NCBI RefSeq assembly: GCF_047246645.1
Contig: NZ_JBFOKR010000022.1
Coordinates: forward strand, 10,248-74,247
DNA: 64,000 nucleotides
Origin: Ferdinandcohnia sp047246645
GTDB lineage: Bacteria; Bacillota; Bacilli; Bacillales; Bacillaceae_L
Direction of reading: 5' to 3'
Below the pieces are notes generated by a model. That model saw only the letters and a program-made list of their open reading frames with translations. It was not told the origin of the DNA and did not search any database. This document shows, piece after piece, positions 49,797 through 58,580 of the stretch (the first letter of the stretch is position 1; every line of letters begins with the position of its first letter). The translations under genes and the position numbers were made by a program.

Positions 49797-50238
49797 CAGG
49801 CTCGGTTTGTGGTGCATACCGTTCCACGACCTTGCCATTTTTATCTACTAAGAACTTTGTGAAGTTCCATTTAATAGCTTTAGACAACAATCCCTTTTGC
49901 TCTTCTTTCAAATACTTGAATAGTGGGTCTGCGTTTTCACCGTTCACATCGATTTTTCCAAACATCGGGAATGAAACGCCATAGTTTAATTCGCAAAAAG
50001 AGGTTGTTTCGGCGATATCTTCAAATTCTTGATTGTTAAATTGTGCGCATGGAAAGCCCAGTATAACTAACCCTTGGTCTTTGTATTTATCATATAACTC
50101 CTGTAAGCCTTGAAACTGAGGCGTTAACCCGCATTTACTGGCTGTGTTTACAATGATAAGCGTTTTTCCTTCAAAGTCTTTCAATGATTTTAACGTACCA
50201 TTCGTTGTTTTTACCTCAAAATCATATACGGTTGACAT
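49762..50238 (-). CDS. gpx: Glutathione peroxidase-like thiol peroxidase
   Basis: 158 residues. Peroxidatic Cys36 in NTASKCGLTPQ (Cys, not Sec), with the Gln/Asn region ILGFPCAQFNNQE (FPCNQF variant, Asn to Ala) and KWNFTKFLVDKNG completing the active site. A resolving Cys lies in the FPCAQF motif. Like B. subtilis BsaA it probably uses thioredoxin. Start behind AAAGGAGAG. Overlaps the glycosylase gene tail to tail. Confidence 0.92.
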   Translation of the reverse strand: MSTVYDFEVKTTNGTLKSLKDFEGKTLIIVNTASKCGLTPQFQGLQELYDKYKDQGLVILGFPCAQFNNQEFEDIAETTSFCELNYGVSFPMFGKIDVNGENADPLFKYLKEEQKGLLSKAIKWNFTKFLVDKNGKVVERYAPQTEPVKIEDDLKKIL

Positions 50239-50429
50239 CTCGATCTCTCCTTTAGCGTGTCTTATTTATATCGTAAATTATGTACTGTCGGTAAGCAAAT
50301 TTGAGTAACTCAGAAGCTATAAAAATTTCGTGAACAAGTTTAGTTCTAAAAATTAAAACAGCAGGAATTCTGTGGAATAAAGTCGAATATATGTAATCTG
50401 ATATGACATAAAATGTTAGGAGCTACTTC

Positions 50430-51665
50430 ATGAATCAACTTTTTCAAAAATGGAAGTTTCCTGCAATGCTCTTAACGGGTATTGGGATATCAGGGTTAGG
50501 GGATTTCATTTATCTAGTTGCGATTAACTTACTAGTTTTACAGATGACGGGATCAGCAGCTGCTGTTGCAGGTTTATGGATTGTTGGGCCAATAACCTCA
50601 ATTTTGATTAATGGTTGGTCAGGCAGTATTATTGACCGGTCAAATAAACGCAAAATCATGATAATTACAGATATTGTACGAGCGATTGCGGTTGCAATCA
50701 TACCGCTTTTATCTAGTATCTGGTCCATTTATGCACTCTTGTTTATCATTAGCATTGCGAAATCATTTTTTAATCCAACTTCAACAACGTATATTGCAGC
50801 TTTGGTACCAAAGGAACAAAGAAAAACCTTTAATTCGATACATAGCCTTGTTTCATCTGGAGCATTTATCGTTGGGCCTGCTATAGCGGGAGTTTTATTC
50901 ATGGTAGGCAGTGTTGAGATTGCAATCTATTGTAACGCCATTTCGTTTATCATCTCTGCAATCGTTATTGCACTTTTGCCGAATATAGATGGAAGTAAAA
51001 GCCAAACAACCAAGAGATTACAACTGAAAAATCTACTTGAAGATTGGAAAGAAGTTATTAATTTCAGTAAGAAAGAAACCTTTGTCATGGTCATCTATTC
51101 TAGTTTTCTTTTATTTACAATTATAACGCTGGCCCTGGATTCGCAAGAGGTTGTCTTTGCACAGCGGGTTATTGGGTTATCAGAGATCGAATATAGCTTA
51201 TTAATTAGCATTACTGGGATAGGCTACACAACGGGAGCTTTAGTAGTTGTATTAGTTTCTAGATTTCTATCTATACGGCATCTAATCGGAGTAGGTCTTG
51301 TAATGCTGGCGATTGGATACTTCATCTATTCCGTTTCGAGCACGTTCCTAATGGCGACAATCGGATTTGTTATATTAGGATTCTTTAATGCATTTTCTAA
51401 TACTGGGTTTAGTACCTTTTATCAAAATAATATACCGCTCGACATAATGGGGCGTGTTACAAGTATTGTAAGTGTTTTGCAGAGTTCGGTTTCGGTCATC
51501 TTCCTATTAATTATTGGAATCTTGGGAGATTTATTACCGCTTCGTTATACGATTGTGACATTAACGATAATAAGTGTTTTACTTGCTGTATTCGTTTATA
51601 TGCTGGTGTTGCAGCCTAAGCAAAAAATATATTTTTCTGAGTCTACTTCTGTGGACGTGAATTAA
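50430..51665 (+). CDS. MFS transporter (EntS/MFS_3-like)
   Basis: 411 residues, about 12 helices. The loop 2-3 motif is GSIIDRSNKRKIMIITDIVRA, typical of MFS_3 exporters of macrolides or siderophores. LLGVLFMVGSVEIAIYCNAISF-like helices follow. Substrate cannot be told. TTAGGAGC site before the ATG. A small gene follows 15 nt after the stop. Confidence 0.88.
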   Translation: MNQLFQKWKFPAMLLTGIGISGLGDFIYLVAINLLVLQMTGSAAAVAGLWIVGPITSILINGWSGSIIDRSNKRKIMIITDIVRAIAVAIIPLLSSIWSIYALLFIISIAKSFFNPTSTTYIAALVPKEQRKTFNSIHSLVSSGAFIVGPAIAGVLFMVGSVEIAIYCNAISFIISAIVIALLPNIDGSKSQTTKRLQLKNLLEDWKEVINFSKKETFVMVIYSSFLLFTIITLALDSQEVVFAQRVIGLSEIEYSLLISITGIGYTTGALVVVLVSRFLSIRHLIGVGLVMLAIGYFIYSVSSTFLMATIGFVILGFFNAFSNTGFSTFYQNNIPLDIMGRVTSIVSVLQSSVSVIFLLIIGILGDLLPLRYTIVTLTIISVLLAVFVYMLVLQPKQKIYFSESTSVDVN

Positions 51666-51680
51666 AGAGGAGAAGAAACT

Positions 51681-51842
51681 ATGGGTATAATAGGTATTTT
51701 ATTAGCGGCATTACCATTTATATTGTTTTTGTTCATTTTCCACTGGGTGAATGTAATCAAAGTGAACAGTGATGAACAAATTGCACAAAATAAAAAAATC
51801 ATCGAGTTACTCGAGAGTATTGATCTAAAGCTGAAACCTTAA
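51681..51842 (+). CDS. Small single-helix membrane protein
   Basis: A 53-residue ORF with a strong AAAGAGGAGAAG site 15 nt after the MFS gene. One hydrophobic helix (IIGILLAALPFILFLFIFHWV), then an amphipathic tail NKKIIELLESIDLKLKP. Likely co-transcribed with the transporter. Similar in build to small anchors at 55329 and 61875. Confidence 0.65.
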   Translation: MGIIGILLAALPFILFLFIFHWVNVIKVNSDEQIAQNKKIIELLESIDLKLKP

Positions 51843-51863
51843 GAGTTACTCAGCGCTACACGC

Positions 51864-51901
51864 ATAAAAAAAGCTGCAACCTATAGAAGGATGCAGCTCA
51901 T
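51864..51901 (-). terminator. Terminator of the DUF3221-like lipoprotein gene
   Basis: Minus strand GAGCTGCATCC pairs with AGGTTGCAGCTT and is followed by TTTTTT. May also act on the + strand. Confidence 0.75.
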
Positions 51902-51905
51902 TTGT

Positions 51906-52262
51906 TTAATCCTCAATTATTTCAATCTTCTTTGCCTTTGCCTGTGCGGGTGCAGATTCGGCAATTCCACCTATTACCGTCACTTTCACCTTTTGTCCGA
52001 CTTCAAATTTCTTTATGATAGAAGACTCAATCTCTTGTAAATTAATTCGAATACTAGAAAGATAATACTCATCGATTATTTCCTGTTCTGTTTTGGTGTT
52101 GAATTGTTCTTTGTCTATCTTTTCGTTTAGGAGTAGTTCGTCACCTACTTCAATAAGGTAACCTGTAATGTCCATTTCTTCCGTATCAATCGATGGTGTT
52201 TCGTTACCACAACCGCCAATAAAAAGGAGCAAAAAACTAAAGAGTAACAAATATCGTTTCAT
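51906..52262 (-). CDS. Lipoprotein, DUF3221/YobA-like
   Basis: 118 residues. A lipoprotein signal with lipobox IGGC (Cys near 18) is followed by a small beta-barrel-like domain: DITGYLIEVGDELLL, a Tyr/Ser turn (EYYLSSIRINL), and VGQKVKVTVIGGIAESAPAQAKAKKIEI. This pattern is that of DUF3221 proteins such as YobA. Function unknown. GAGGTGAG site. Confidence 0.75.
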   Translation of the reverse strand: MKRYLLLFSFLLLFIGGCGNETPSIDTEEMDITGYLIEVGDELLLNEKIDKEQFNTKTEQEIIDEYYLSSIRINLQEIESSIIKKFEVGQKVKVTVIGGIAESAPAQAKAKKIEIIED

Positions 52263-52328
52263 CTTTTCTCACCTCATAGTAATTGGCGGAAAAATACATA
52301 TAAAAGTTTCATAAAACCCGGATTATTT

Positions 52329-52928
52329 CTATTTCATTTTTACTAACTCTTGTTCAAGTTGTCTGAATTTCTCTTCCAGCACATGTGTAAAATGGTCGCG
52401 TGCTTGCTTGGCATCCATATCTGGAGAAGTGATATAAAGTGGTTCGCCAAAAATAATCTTCGCCTTTTTAAATCGTAGTAACTCTTTAAAATTGTTCGGG
52501 CCAATATAGACTGCCGGAATTACTGGCACTTTTCCACGCTGAGCAATTGTAATTGCTCCCTGTTTCAAGGCGGATTGCTCATTTGTTCGGGTTCCGCTAG
52601 GAAAAATACCGACTACCTCACCTTTTGCAAGTAAACGGGAAGGAATTTTCAACACACTAGGTCCCGGGTTATCACGGTCCACCGGGAACGCATTTAGCTT
52701 TTTTAAGAAACCGCCCAGCAACTTAATAGTGAAAAGTTCTTTTTTTGCCATGTAATGAATTTGTCTGGGTAATAAGGTCACTCCAAGCCATAGAATATCT
52801 ACCCAACCTGTGTGGGTACAGGCTACTACATAAGCACCTTCTTTTGGTAAAAGGTCTTTGTTGTAGACTTTTATTCCTCCTGTGAGTGTAAGTATGCTTT
52901 TTACAATAGCTGCAATAAACGTATACAC
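52329..52928 (-). CDS. plsC: 1-acyl-sn-glycerol-3-phosphate acyltransferase
   Basis: 199 residues from GTG 52928 (AAAAGGGGAAG upstream); in-frame codons to 53000 have no site. Acyltransferase blocks: HTGWVD (HxxxxD), AFPVDRDNPGPS, FPSGTRTNE (FPEGTR variant) and VPVIPAVYIG. Starts with a short hydrophobic helix. Transfers an acyl chain to lysophosphatidate, giving phosphatidate for membrane lipids. Confidence 0.9.
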   Translation of the reverse strand: MYTFIAAIVKSILTLTGGIKVYNKDLLPKEGAYVVACTHTGWVDILWLGVTLLPRQIHYMAKKELFTIKLLGGFLKKLNAFPVDRDNPGPSVLKIPSRLLAKGEVVGIFPSGTRTNEQSALKQGAITIAQRGKVPVIPAVYIGPNNFKELLRFKKAKIIFGEPLYITSPDMDAKQARDHFTHVLEEKFRQLEQELVKMK

Positions 52929-53198
52929 TATGTACTTCCCCTTTTTAATTCTATTTCTATTCAAAACTAGTAGATTACTAGCAAAATTATACCATGCCAT
53001 AAGTAGTGTAAGCTCAAAAAAATTGGTAGACAGAGTCCGTTTTACTTTCAGAAAAAACCGTATTTATGATAAAATTAATTTGTAAGCAAGCCTTCTGCTA
53101 CGCAAAACTCCACCCAAATTCCACTCTATGCCTCAGATGGATACTTTTATTACTGTTATTACAAACTATAGATTATACAAAATGAACGGGGGAAATCT

Positions 53199-54686
53199 AT
53201 GTTAATTGAACATTTTGATACGGACTATATGATCATGCTATTTTCTTTTTTATTGCTTTTAGGCGTTATGACAGCAAAGTTTTCAACAAGGGTCGGCGTC
53301 CCCGCGTTAGTATTATTCATGTTTCTGGGAATGGTTCTTGGAAGTGATGTGTTAGGTCTTATCTATTTTGATAATGCAAACGTTGCTCAACTTATTGGGG
53401 TACTTGCTCTTGTCATCATTCTCTTCGAAGGTGGATTACAAACAGAATGGAAGTCAGTGAAAAAGGTAGCAGGCCCATCTTTATCCTTGGCTACACTAGG
53501 AGTTCTCCTGACAACCTCTTTGGTTGCAGTCGGTGCAAAACTATTACTAGATATTAACTGGCTTGAAGCGTTTTTAATTGGATCTATCGTAGGTTCGACA
53601 GATGCATCTGCTGTCTTTTCAGTATTGTCAGGTAAAAATATTAAGGAAAGACTTACTTCAACACTAGAGGCAGAGTCTGGTACAAATGACCCGATGGCAG
53701 TATTTTTAACATTGTCAGTCATCCAATTAATTGTTTCTGCCGATTCAAATATATTTATGTTCATCGTGTCGTTTTTCTGGCAAATGGGTGCTGGATTAGC
53801 TTTAGGATATGTCTTTGGACGATTGGGTTCTCGAACAATAAATAATATCAACCTTGATTCAAGTGGACTTTATCCAGTGCTTGCGTTAGCTTTTGCAATC
53901 GTTACGTATAGTGTTACAGCAATGATTAATGCAAGTGGTTTATTAGCCGTTTATGTAGCTGCGATGGTAATTGGAAACAGGGAGTTAACATATCGACATT
54001 CAATTCTTCGCTTTAATGAAGGCTTCGCATGGATGATGCAAATTCTAATGTTCATCCTCCTGGGTTTATTGGTATTCCCATCCCAGCTTATGGATTGGAG
54101 CCTTATTTGGAAGGGATTATTATTGTCTCTCTTCCTACTAGTTGTCGCTCGTCCAGTTGCTGTATTTATATCAACATTCTTCTTTAAATTTACCCTAAAA
54201 GAATTAACATTTATCTCTTGGGCAGGTTTACGTGGAGCAGTTCCGATTGTACTAGCCACATTTCCAATGATTGCGGGAATTGAAGGTAGTCAGCAAATCT
54301 TTAATATTGTATTTTTCGTCGTGTTAACCTCTGCATTGATACAAGGGTCCTCAATCCCCTTTGTTGCTGGAAAATTAGGTTTAACTGGTGAAAGTAAACC
54401 AAAGTCTGTTCATTCAATTGAATTAGTTTCAATAGGAAAAGCAAATGCAGAGATGATTGAATTTGAAGTGAACTCAGGAAATGAATTAATCAATAAAGCT
54501 CTAAAGGATGTTACGTTACCAAAGTCGGTTTTAGTGAATGCAATCATTAGGAATGATGAATTGGTAACACCATATGGTGATACAATCATTTTAGAAGGAG
54601 ATATTTTATTTATTCTGGCGGATAAGAGAAGTCTGCAGGAGCTTCGTGTAAAACTTGGTCTCGAAAATGAATTCGCTTTGCAATAG
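53199..54686 (+). CDS. Potassium/proton antiporter (CPA1, CvrA/NhaP2 type)
   Basis: 495 residues. Twelve or so membrane helices with CPA motifs (ALVIILFEGGLQTEW, GSIVGSTDASAVFSVLSG, AESGTNDPMAVFLT with the transport Asn-Asp) are followed by a cytosolic RCK_C/TrkA_C domain (about 405-490). Family members export K+ or Na+ in exchange for H+, controlled through the RCK domain. GAACGGGGG site. Stand-alone gene with its own terminator. Confidence 0.9.
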   Translation: MLIEHFDTDYMIMLFSFLLLLGVMTAKFSTRVGVPALVLFMFLGMVLGSDVLGLIYFDNANVAQLIGVLALVIILFEGGLQTEWKSVKKVAGPSLSLATLGVLLTTSLVAVGAKLLLDINWLEAFLIGSIVGSTDASAVFSVLSGKNIKERLTSTLEAESGTNDPMAVFLTLSVIQLIVSADSNIFMFIVSFFWQMGAGLALGYVFGRLGSRTINNINLDSSGLYPVLALAFAIVTYSVTAMINASGLLAVYVAAMVIGNRELTYRHSILRFNEGFAWMMQILMFILLGLLVFPSQLMDWSLIWKGLLLSLFLLVVARPVAVFISTFFFKFTLKELTFISWAGLRGAVPIVLATFPMIAGIEGSQQIFNIVFFVVLTSALIQGSSIPFVAGKLGLTGESKPKSVHSIELVSIGKANAEMIEFEVNSGNELINKALKDVTLPKSVLVNAIIRNDELVTPYGDTIILEGDILFILADKRSLQELRVKLGLENEFALQ

Positions 54687-54730
54687 AGGAATATTGATAT
54701 AGTAAATCGAATAGAAGTAGTGGTATAAAT

Positions 54731-54760
54731 TCAGCTCGGCATTAGCCGGGCTTTTTGTTC
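54731..54760 (+). terminator. Terminator after the antiporter
   Basis: AGCTCGGC pairs with GCCGGGCT around ATTA, then TTTTTGTT. Confidence 0.9.
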
Positions 54761-54777
54761 GTAAGGAGGGTGCAAAG

Positions 54778-55275
54778 ATGAAACGAATTATGGTAATTGG
54801 TATCTCCCCTGGAGTTGGAAAGTCAACCTTTGCTGAAAAGCTGGGCAAAAGTCTTGGTATCGAGGTTTATCATTTGGACAGTTTGTTTTGGAAGCCCGGC
54901 TGGGTGGAGGCATCTGTTGAAGAGTTTACAGAGGCTCAAAAAGAGGTGCTTCAAAAGGAAAGCTGGATTATCGACGGAAATTACAGTAATACATTCAAAC
55001 TTCGTACCCAATACGCTGATACGATTATCTATCTTGAACTACCACGGTATGTATGCTTATATCGTGTCATTAAAAGATGGCTAAAGCATATTGGGAAAAA
55101 GCGCCCAGATTTAGGATGTACGGAAAAATTAGATTGGGAGTTTATCAAATTTATTTGGACTACCTATAAGCCAAGAGTACATAAAATGAATGAGAGACTT
55201 ACAGAGCTTTCAAAAGAAAAGCAGGTAATCAAACTAAAAGGACAAAAAGAAATTAATAGCTATTTTAGAAGGTAA
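54778..55275 (+). CDS. P-loop NTPase, topology-modulation/FlaR-like
   Basis: 165 residues. Walker A GISPGVGKST at residues 8-17, a lid-like EVYHLDSLFWKPGW segment, WIIDGNYSNTF and IIYLELPRYVCLYRVIKRWL. This is the adenylate-kinase-like family annotated as DNA topology modulation protein FlaR. It probably phosphorylates a small molecule; the old name rests on weak evidence. GTAAGGAGGG site right after a terminator. Confidence 0.82.
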   Translation: MKRIMVIGISPGVGKSTFAEKLGKSLGIEVYHLDSLFWKPGWVEASVEEFTEAQKEVLQKESWIIDGNYSNTFKLRTQYADTIIYLELPRYVCLYRVIKRWLKHIGKKRPDLGCTEKLDWEFIKFIWTTYKPRVHKMNERLTELSKEKQVIKLKGQKEINSYFRR

Positions 55276-55280
55276 TCAAA

Positions 55281-55323
55281 TACACCTCCGTTATTTAACC
55301 AGCATTGGACACGGAGGTGTTTC
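55281..55323. terminator. Shared terminator between converging genes
   Basis: CACCTCCG pairs with CGGAGGTG (long loop), followed by TTTCTC on +. Confidence 0.65.
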
Positions 55324-55328
55324 TCATT

Positions 55329-55553
55329 TTAGAGCACTTTGACTTCATCTTTAGGTGCCACGATTTTCATCTTTTCCAGTTCTACCCGCATTTTCTCAGT
55401 TTCTAGCAGATAGTTTTCATGCTTTAACTTTTCAAGCTCTAATTCTTCTTTAATAATTTTGTATTTATACTTAGATTGCTTTTGAAAATGTCCTGTTACA
55501 ATGGCGGCAAGTGGTATTGAAAAAACCATTACTACAGCTACCAAACCTGTCAT
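55329..55553 (-). CDS. Small membrane-anchored coiled-coil protein
   Basis: 74 residues. One N-terminal helix (GLVAVVMVFSIPLAAIVTG) then a strongly charged coiled coil of heptads (KIIKEELELEKLKHENYLL ...). GGGAGG site upstream. The layout resembles LiaI/phage-shock accessory small proteins, but no family is recognised. Stand-alone. Confidence 0.7.
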   Translation of the reverse strand: MTGLVAVVMVFSIPLAAIVTGHFQKQSKYKYKIIKEELELEKLKHENYLLETEKMRVELEKMKIVAPKDEVKVL

Positions 55554-55729
55554 AGAAAAACCTCCCTATCGTTATGAAAAATGAAATATTTCTACTTAAC
55601 ATTATACCAAATATACGAGTAAACTAGACGAAGGTTTCAGAATTCTTTTAAAAATGTAAATGAAGGCGTAACTCTTAGCAGGTATATAACGTCTATGTAA
55701 GTAAGAACGCGCTATAGGAGGATATACAA

Positions 55730-56206
55730 TTGAAAAAATGGTGCATTGCAATCATATCTTGTTTATTCCTATTTTTAATGGGCTGTGGTGGTAACGAAGC
55801 AAATAATGAATTAACAGGGAATAACCCGCCAGAAGCTTCAATCCAAATAGATGGTGAAACCTACGAGACAACACTTGGAACGTATTGTTGGTCATCAAAA
55901 GGAAAGAGCGAATGTGTTGATACCGCTGGTCCTAAAGAATTATTAGAAGGTAAACAACCGATACAAGTAAAACCAGGGGCAGAAATAAAATTTGTTATGG
56001 ATTATAAGCCACTGCCTAATGAGGTTCATGTTACTCAATTTGATGATTCTTCTGAAAATGAAGTAAATGTAGAGGGAAATTCGTTTACAGCACCAACTGA
56101 AAAAGGAACGTATTATTACTCCTATGGGGTTTGGTGGATGGATGAAGAAAAAGAAAATGTGTCAAATGGTGATGCTTTTTATGCATTTGCTATAGAGGTT
56201 AAATAA
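55730..56206 (+). CDS. Lipoprotein of unknown function
   Basis: 158 residues. TTG start behind AGGAGGATA; lipobox LMGC (Cys near 19), Asn/Gly-rich linker, then a beta-rich domain with two conserved-looking Cys (TYCWSSKGKSEC) and a Tyr/Trp-rich end (YYYSYGVWWMDEE). The pattern is that of small Bacillus lipoproteins sharing an immunoglobulin-like fold. No enzyme motif seen. Confidence 0.75.
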   Translation: MKKWCIAIISCLFLFLMGCGGNEANNELTGNNPPEASIQIDGETYETTLGTYCWSSKGKSECVDTAGPKELLEGKQPIQVKPGAEIKFVMDYKPLPNEVHVTQFDDSSENEVNVEGNSFTAPTEKGTYYYSYGVWWMDEEKENVSNGDAFYAFAIEVK

Positions 56207-56230
56207 ACTAAATACAGAATAGATTTAATA

Positions 56231-56266
56231 TAAAAATGCCATTTTAAATCCAATGGCATTTTTTAT
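56231..56266 (+). terminator. Terminator after the lipoprotein gene
   Basis: AAAATGCCATT pairs with AATGGCATTTT around TTAAATCC, then a T run. Confidence 0.92.
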
Positions 56267-56356
56267 GTTTAATTTTCTCGTTTTTGCAGGTAATAGCTGG
56301 TTTTTAACGAAAATGTAAAAAGGCAGTTCATCAACACATATATGGAGGTATTAAAA

Positions 56357-56893
56357 GTGAAAATCAGGACGGCTGTATTACAAGATGCGAAGGGTATTGC
56401 GAGAGTACATGTCGATAGTTGGAGATCAACCTACAAAGGAATTATTCCTGATGAATTTCTCGAGCAGCTCTCCTATGACAGTCGTGAAAAACTGTGGAAC
56501 AGTGCCATTTCCAATGGGAATATTTTTGTAGCGGAGAACGAAACCGGAGATATTGTTGGCTTTTCAACAGGTGGAAAAGAACGAAGCGGGAACTATGATG
56601 ATTATGAAGGTGAATTATACGCTATCTATCTCTTAAAAGAATACCAAGGCAAAGGCTTGGGCAAAAAGCTAGTAACGCCAGTTGTTGACCTTTTAAAAAA
56701 TGAAAAAATAAATACGATGGTCGTATTAGTTCTAGAAGAAAATTCTTCATGTTTATTTTATGAGGCAGTTGGAGCGAGAAAGATTGAAACCATAGAAATT
56801 GAGATGGCTGGGAAAAAGCTAAAAGAAGTTGTTTATGGGTGGGATGATTTACAAACAGTCTTTCACTTAAAGGCAACTAAAGGAGGCTACTAA
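56357..56893 (+). CDS. GNAT acetyltransferase
   Basis: 178 residues from GTG 56357, which follows TGGAGGTA; ATG 56342 lies within that site. Motifs: DAKGIARVHVDSWRSTYKGI (common opening), the acetyl-CoA loop LKEYQGKGLGKKLV and the ending CLFYEAVGARKIETIEIEMAGKKL. Substrate unknown. The next gene starts 1 nt later, so they form an operon. Confidence 0.88.
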   Translation: MKIRTAVLQDAKGIARVHVDSWRSTYKGIIPDEFLEQLSYDSREKLWNSAISNGNIFVAENETGDIVGFSTGGKERSGNYDDYEGELYAIYLLKEYQGKGLGKKLVTPVVDLLKNEKINTMVVLVLEENSSCLFYEAVGARKIETIEIEMAGKKLKEVVYGWDDLQTVFHLKATKGGY

Positions 56894-56894
56894 A

Positions 56895-57371
56895 ATGCTC
56901 GCAGTAATTGAAAAAGAAAATAATATGCATACAATAACATTTGAACGTACTATTTACCATTCAGTTGCGGAAGTTTGGGCGATGCTGACTGAAAAAGAAA
57001 AATTAAATTTATGGTTTGATGAACTTAAAGTGGAAGAACTTCGAGAGGGTGGCCGGATCTTGTTTGATATGCAGGACGGAACCTACGAAGAGATGAGGAT
57101 AACGGAACTTAAGGTGCCGGTAGTATTAGAATTTACGTGGGGTGAAGATATCGTCCGTTTTGAACTTTATGAAAACCAGAATGGATGCATTTTGAAATTA
57201 ATTGAAAAGCTTCATTCCATTACTGACCATACCCCTAAAGACATAGCGGGATGGCATGTTTGCCTGGATGTTATAGAAGCCATATTGGGTGGAGCTAAAT
57301 TTCCTTCTAGAAAAGAATCATGGGAAGTATTGTATGCACAATACATAGATGCACTTAAGCCGTTTCACTAA
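56895..57371 (+). CDS. SRPBCC/AHSA1-like protein
   Basis: 158 residues. Opens with TITFERTIYHSVAEVWAMLTEKEKLNLWF, the AHSA1/SRPBCC first strand and helix, followed by GGRILFDM, ITELKVPVVLEFTWG, and WHVCLDVIEAILGG as the final helix. Binds a hydrophobic ligand or helps folding; not further defined. AAAGGAGG site at the end of the GNAT gene. Confidence 0.82.
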   Translation: MLAVIEKENNMHTITFERTIYHSVAEVWAMLTEKEKLNLWFDELKVEELREGGRILFDMQDGTYEEMRITELKVPVVLEFTWGEDIVRFELYENQNGCILKLIEKLHSITDHTPKDIAGWHVCLDVIEAILGGAKFPSRKESWEVLYAQYIDALKPFH

Positions 57372-57410
57372 AAAAGAAGAGAAGTACTTCTATATAGAGA
57401 CAAGACCTTG

Positions 57411-57436
57411 GCCAGCAATTGCTGGTTTTTATTTTT
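57411..57436 (+). terminator. Terminator after the SRPBCC gene
   Basis: CCAGCAATTGCTGG is a perfect palindrome followed by TTTTTATTTTT. Confidence 0.75.
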
Positions 57437-57499
57437 AAAAAAGGAAATTAGGCATTGATATAGAACATAAAAAGTATGATATTTGAAGGGAGAAAAACC

Positions 57500-58030
57500 G
57501 TGTTTACCTATAAAATTATTAAATTACCAGCATATCGGGGCGTTGGATTAAAATGGGATGGAGCTTATTCAGAAGTTAGCAATTTAAAGCAAGTGATTAC
57601 TACTATGAGTAATAGAGTAGAAGAATTGGACCATGTCTTAAACCCAGATCAGCAATTAGGTTTATCTTATCACCTAAGACCGGATGGATTTATACACTAC
57701 TCTGTTTATGAAGTAACCGAAGAACAACAAGTTCCAGAAGGTATGGTAGAGATTTATGTACCAGAGATGACATACCTAGTGACAACACATCCAAAGGGAG
57801 AAAGTATTGGCGAAACCTATGCGAAAATATCAAGCTGGATGGAAGAAGGAGAATACGAACCATTTGTAGAATCTGATAAAACTTATTTTGATTCTCTTCC
57901 TATAAAACATGAAAGATATCCAGCTAATCGAGACTTAGAAAATCCGCACTTCGACATTCTTATACCGATTACAAAAAAACACGAAGCATTGAAAAAGAAG
58001 CGTTGGAGGCAGTCAAAGAATATAGAGTAA
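57500..58030 (+). CDS. GyrI-like small-molecule-binding protein, 3' end altered
   Basis: 176 residues from GTG 57500 behind GAAGGGAG. Residues 1-160 form a stand-alone GyrI-like/AraC-effector domain: YKIIKLPAYRGVGLKWDGAY, VLNPDQQLGLSYHLRPDGFIHY, MVEIYVPEMTYLVTTHPKG and NPHFDILIPI. The last 17 residues (from about KKHEALKKK) overlap, in another frame, the start of an NTF2-like reading frame, so the original 3' end was probably replaced by a deletion. Binds an unknown ligand. Confidence 0.8.
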   Translation: MFTYKIIKLPAYRGVGLKWDGAYSEVSNLKQVITTMSNRVEELDHVLNPDQQLGLSYHLRPDGFIHYSVYEVTEEQQVPEGMVEIYVPEMTYLVTTHPKGESIGETYAKISSWMEEGEYEPFVESDKTYFDSLPIKHERYPANRDLENPHFDILIPITKKHEALKKKRWRQSKNIE

Positions 58031-58374
58031 TCTTAAACTCTGGTGATGTTTTAAAAGTAAACAAATGAATCTCTGACGATTTTATAGGATATTTTGGATA
58101 CTATAATGATCGAGATTATGAGGTTTATAACGCAGAATCATATAAAAATGGAAATGTAGACACATTAAATTCGTATCAGGGGAAAAATCCGAACTGGGAT
58201 TATGAGGATGTAACCTATAATCTTCGCTCAGATAATGAAATGATCTTATCGTCTATCGTGACTTTTTATTTGTCAGGGGAAAAAGCTGCAACTGCTCTCG
58301 CGATGGAAATATTCAAAAAAGAAGAAAATGGATGGAAGCTGTACCGCCAACATATGGAGAGATATGCAATGTAA
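57970..58374 (+). pseudogene. Broken NTF2/SnoaL-like gene
   Basis: An open frame begins inside the end of the GyrI-like gene (E-K-E-A-L-E-A-V-K-E-Y-R-V-I-L-N-S-G-D-V) and continues to K, then a TGA stop at 58066. It resumes without a start as I-S-D-D-F-I-G-Y-F-G-Y-Y and runs to a stop at 58374, ending G-W-K-L-Y-R-Q-H-M-E-R-Y. The pattern (helix, SDDF-like strand, long final strands and a W-K-x-x-R-x-H end) is NTF2/SnoaL-like. There is one nonsense codon and no start codon or ribosome site of its own. Confidence 0.65.
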
Positions 58375-58580
58375 AGGGGTAAAAACTATAAAAACGAGAA
58401 AGTTGCTTAGTAATAAATATACCCCTTTCGACGATATTACAAATGGTTAATCAGATAAGGAATGAAGACCGTTCTCAGATTTTTGGGGCGGTTTTTTACT
58501 AACTATTTGAATATTCTGGAAGGGTTTGAGGACAGGTTTATCGAAATAACCTACTAAGAGATTTGAAAGGTGGTTACAAA

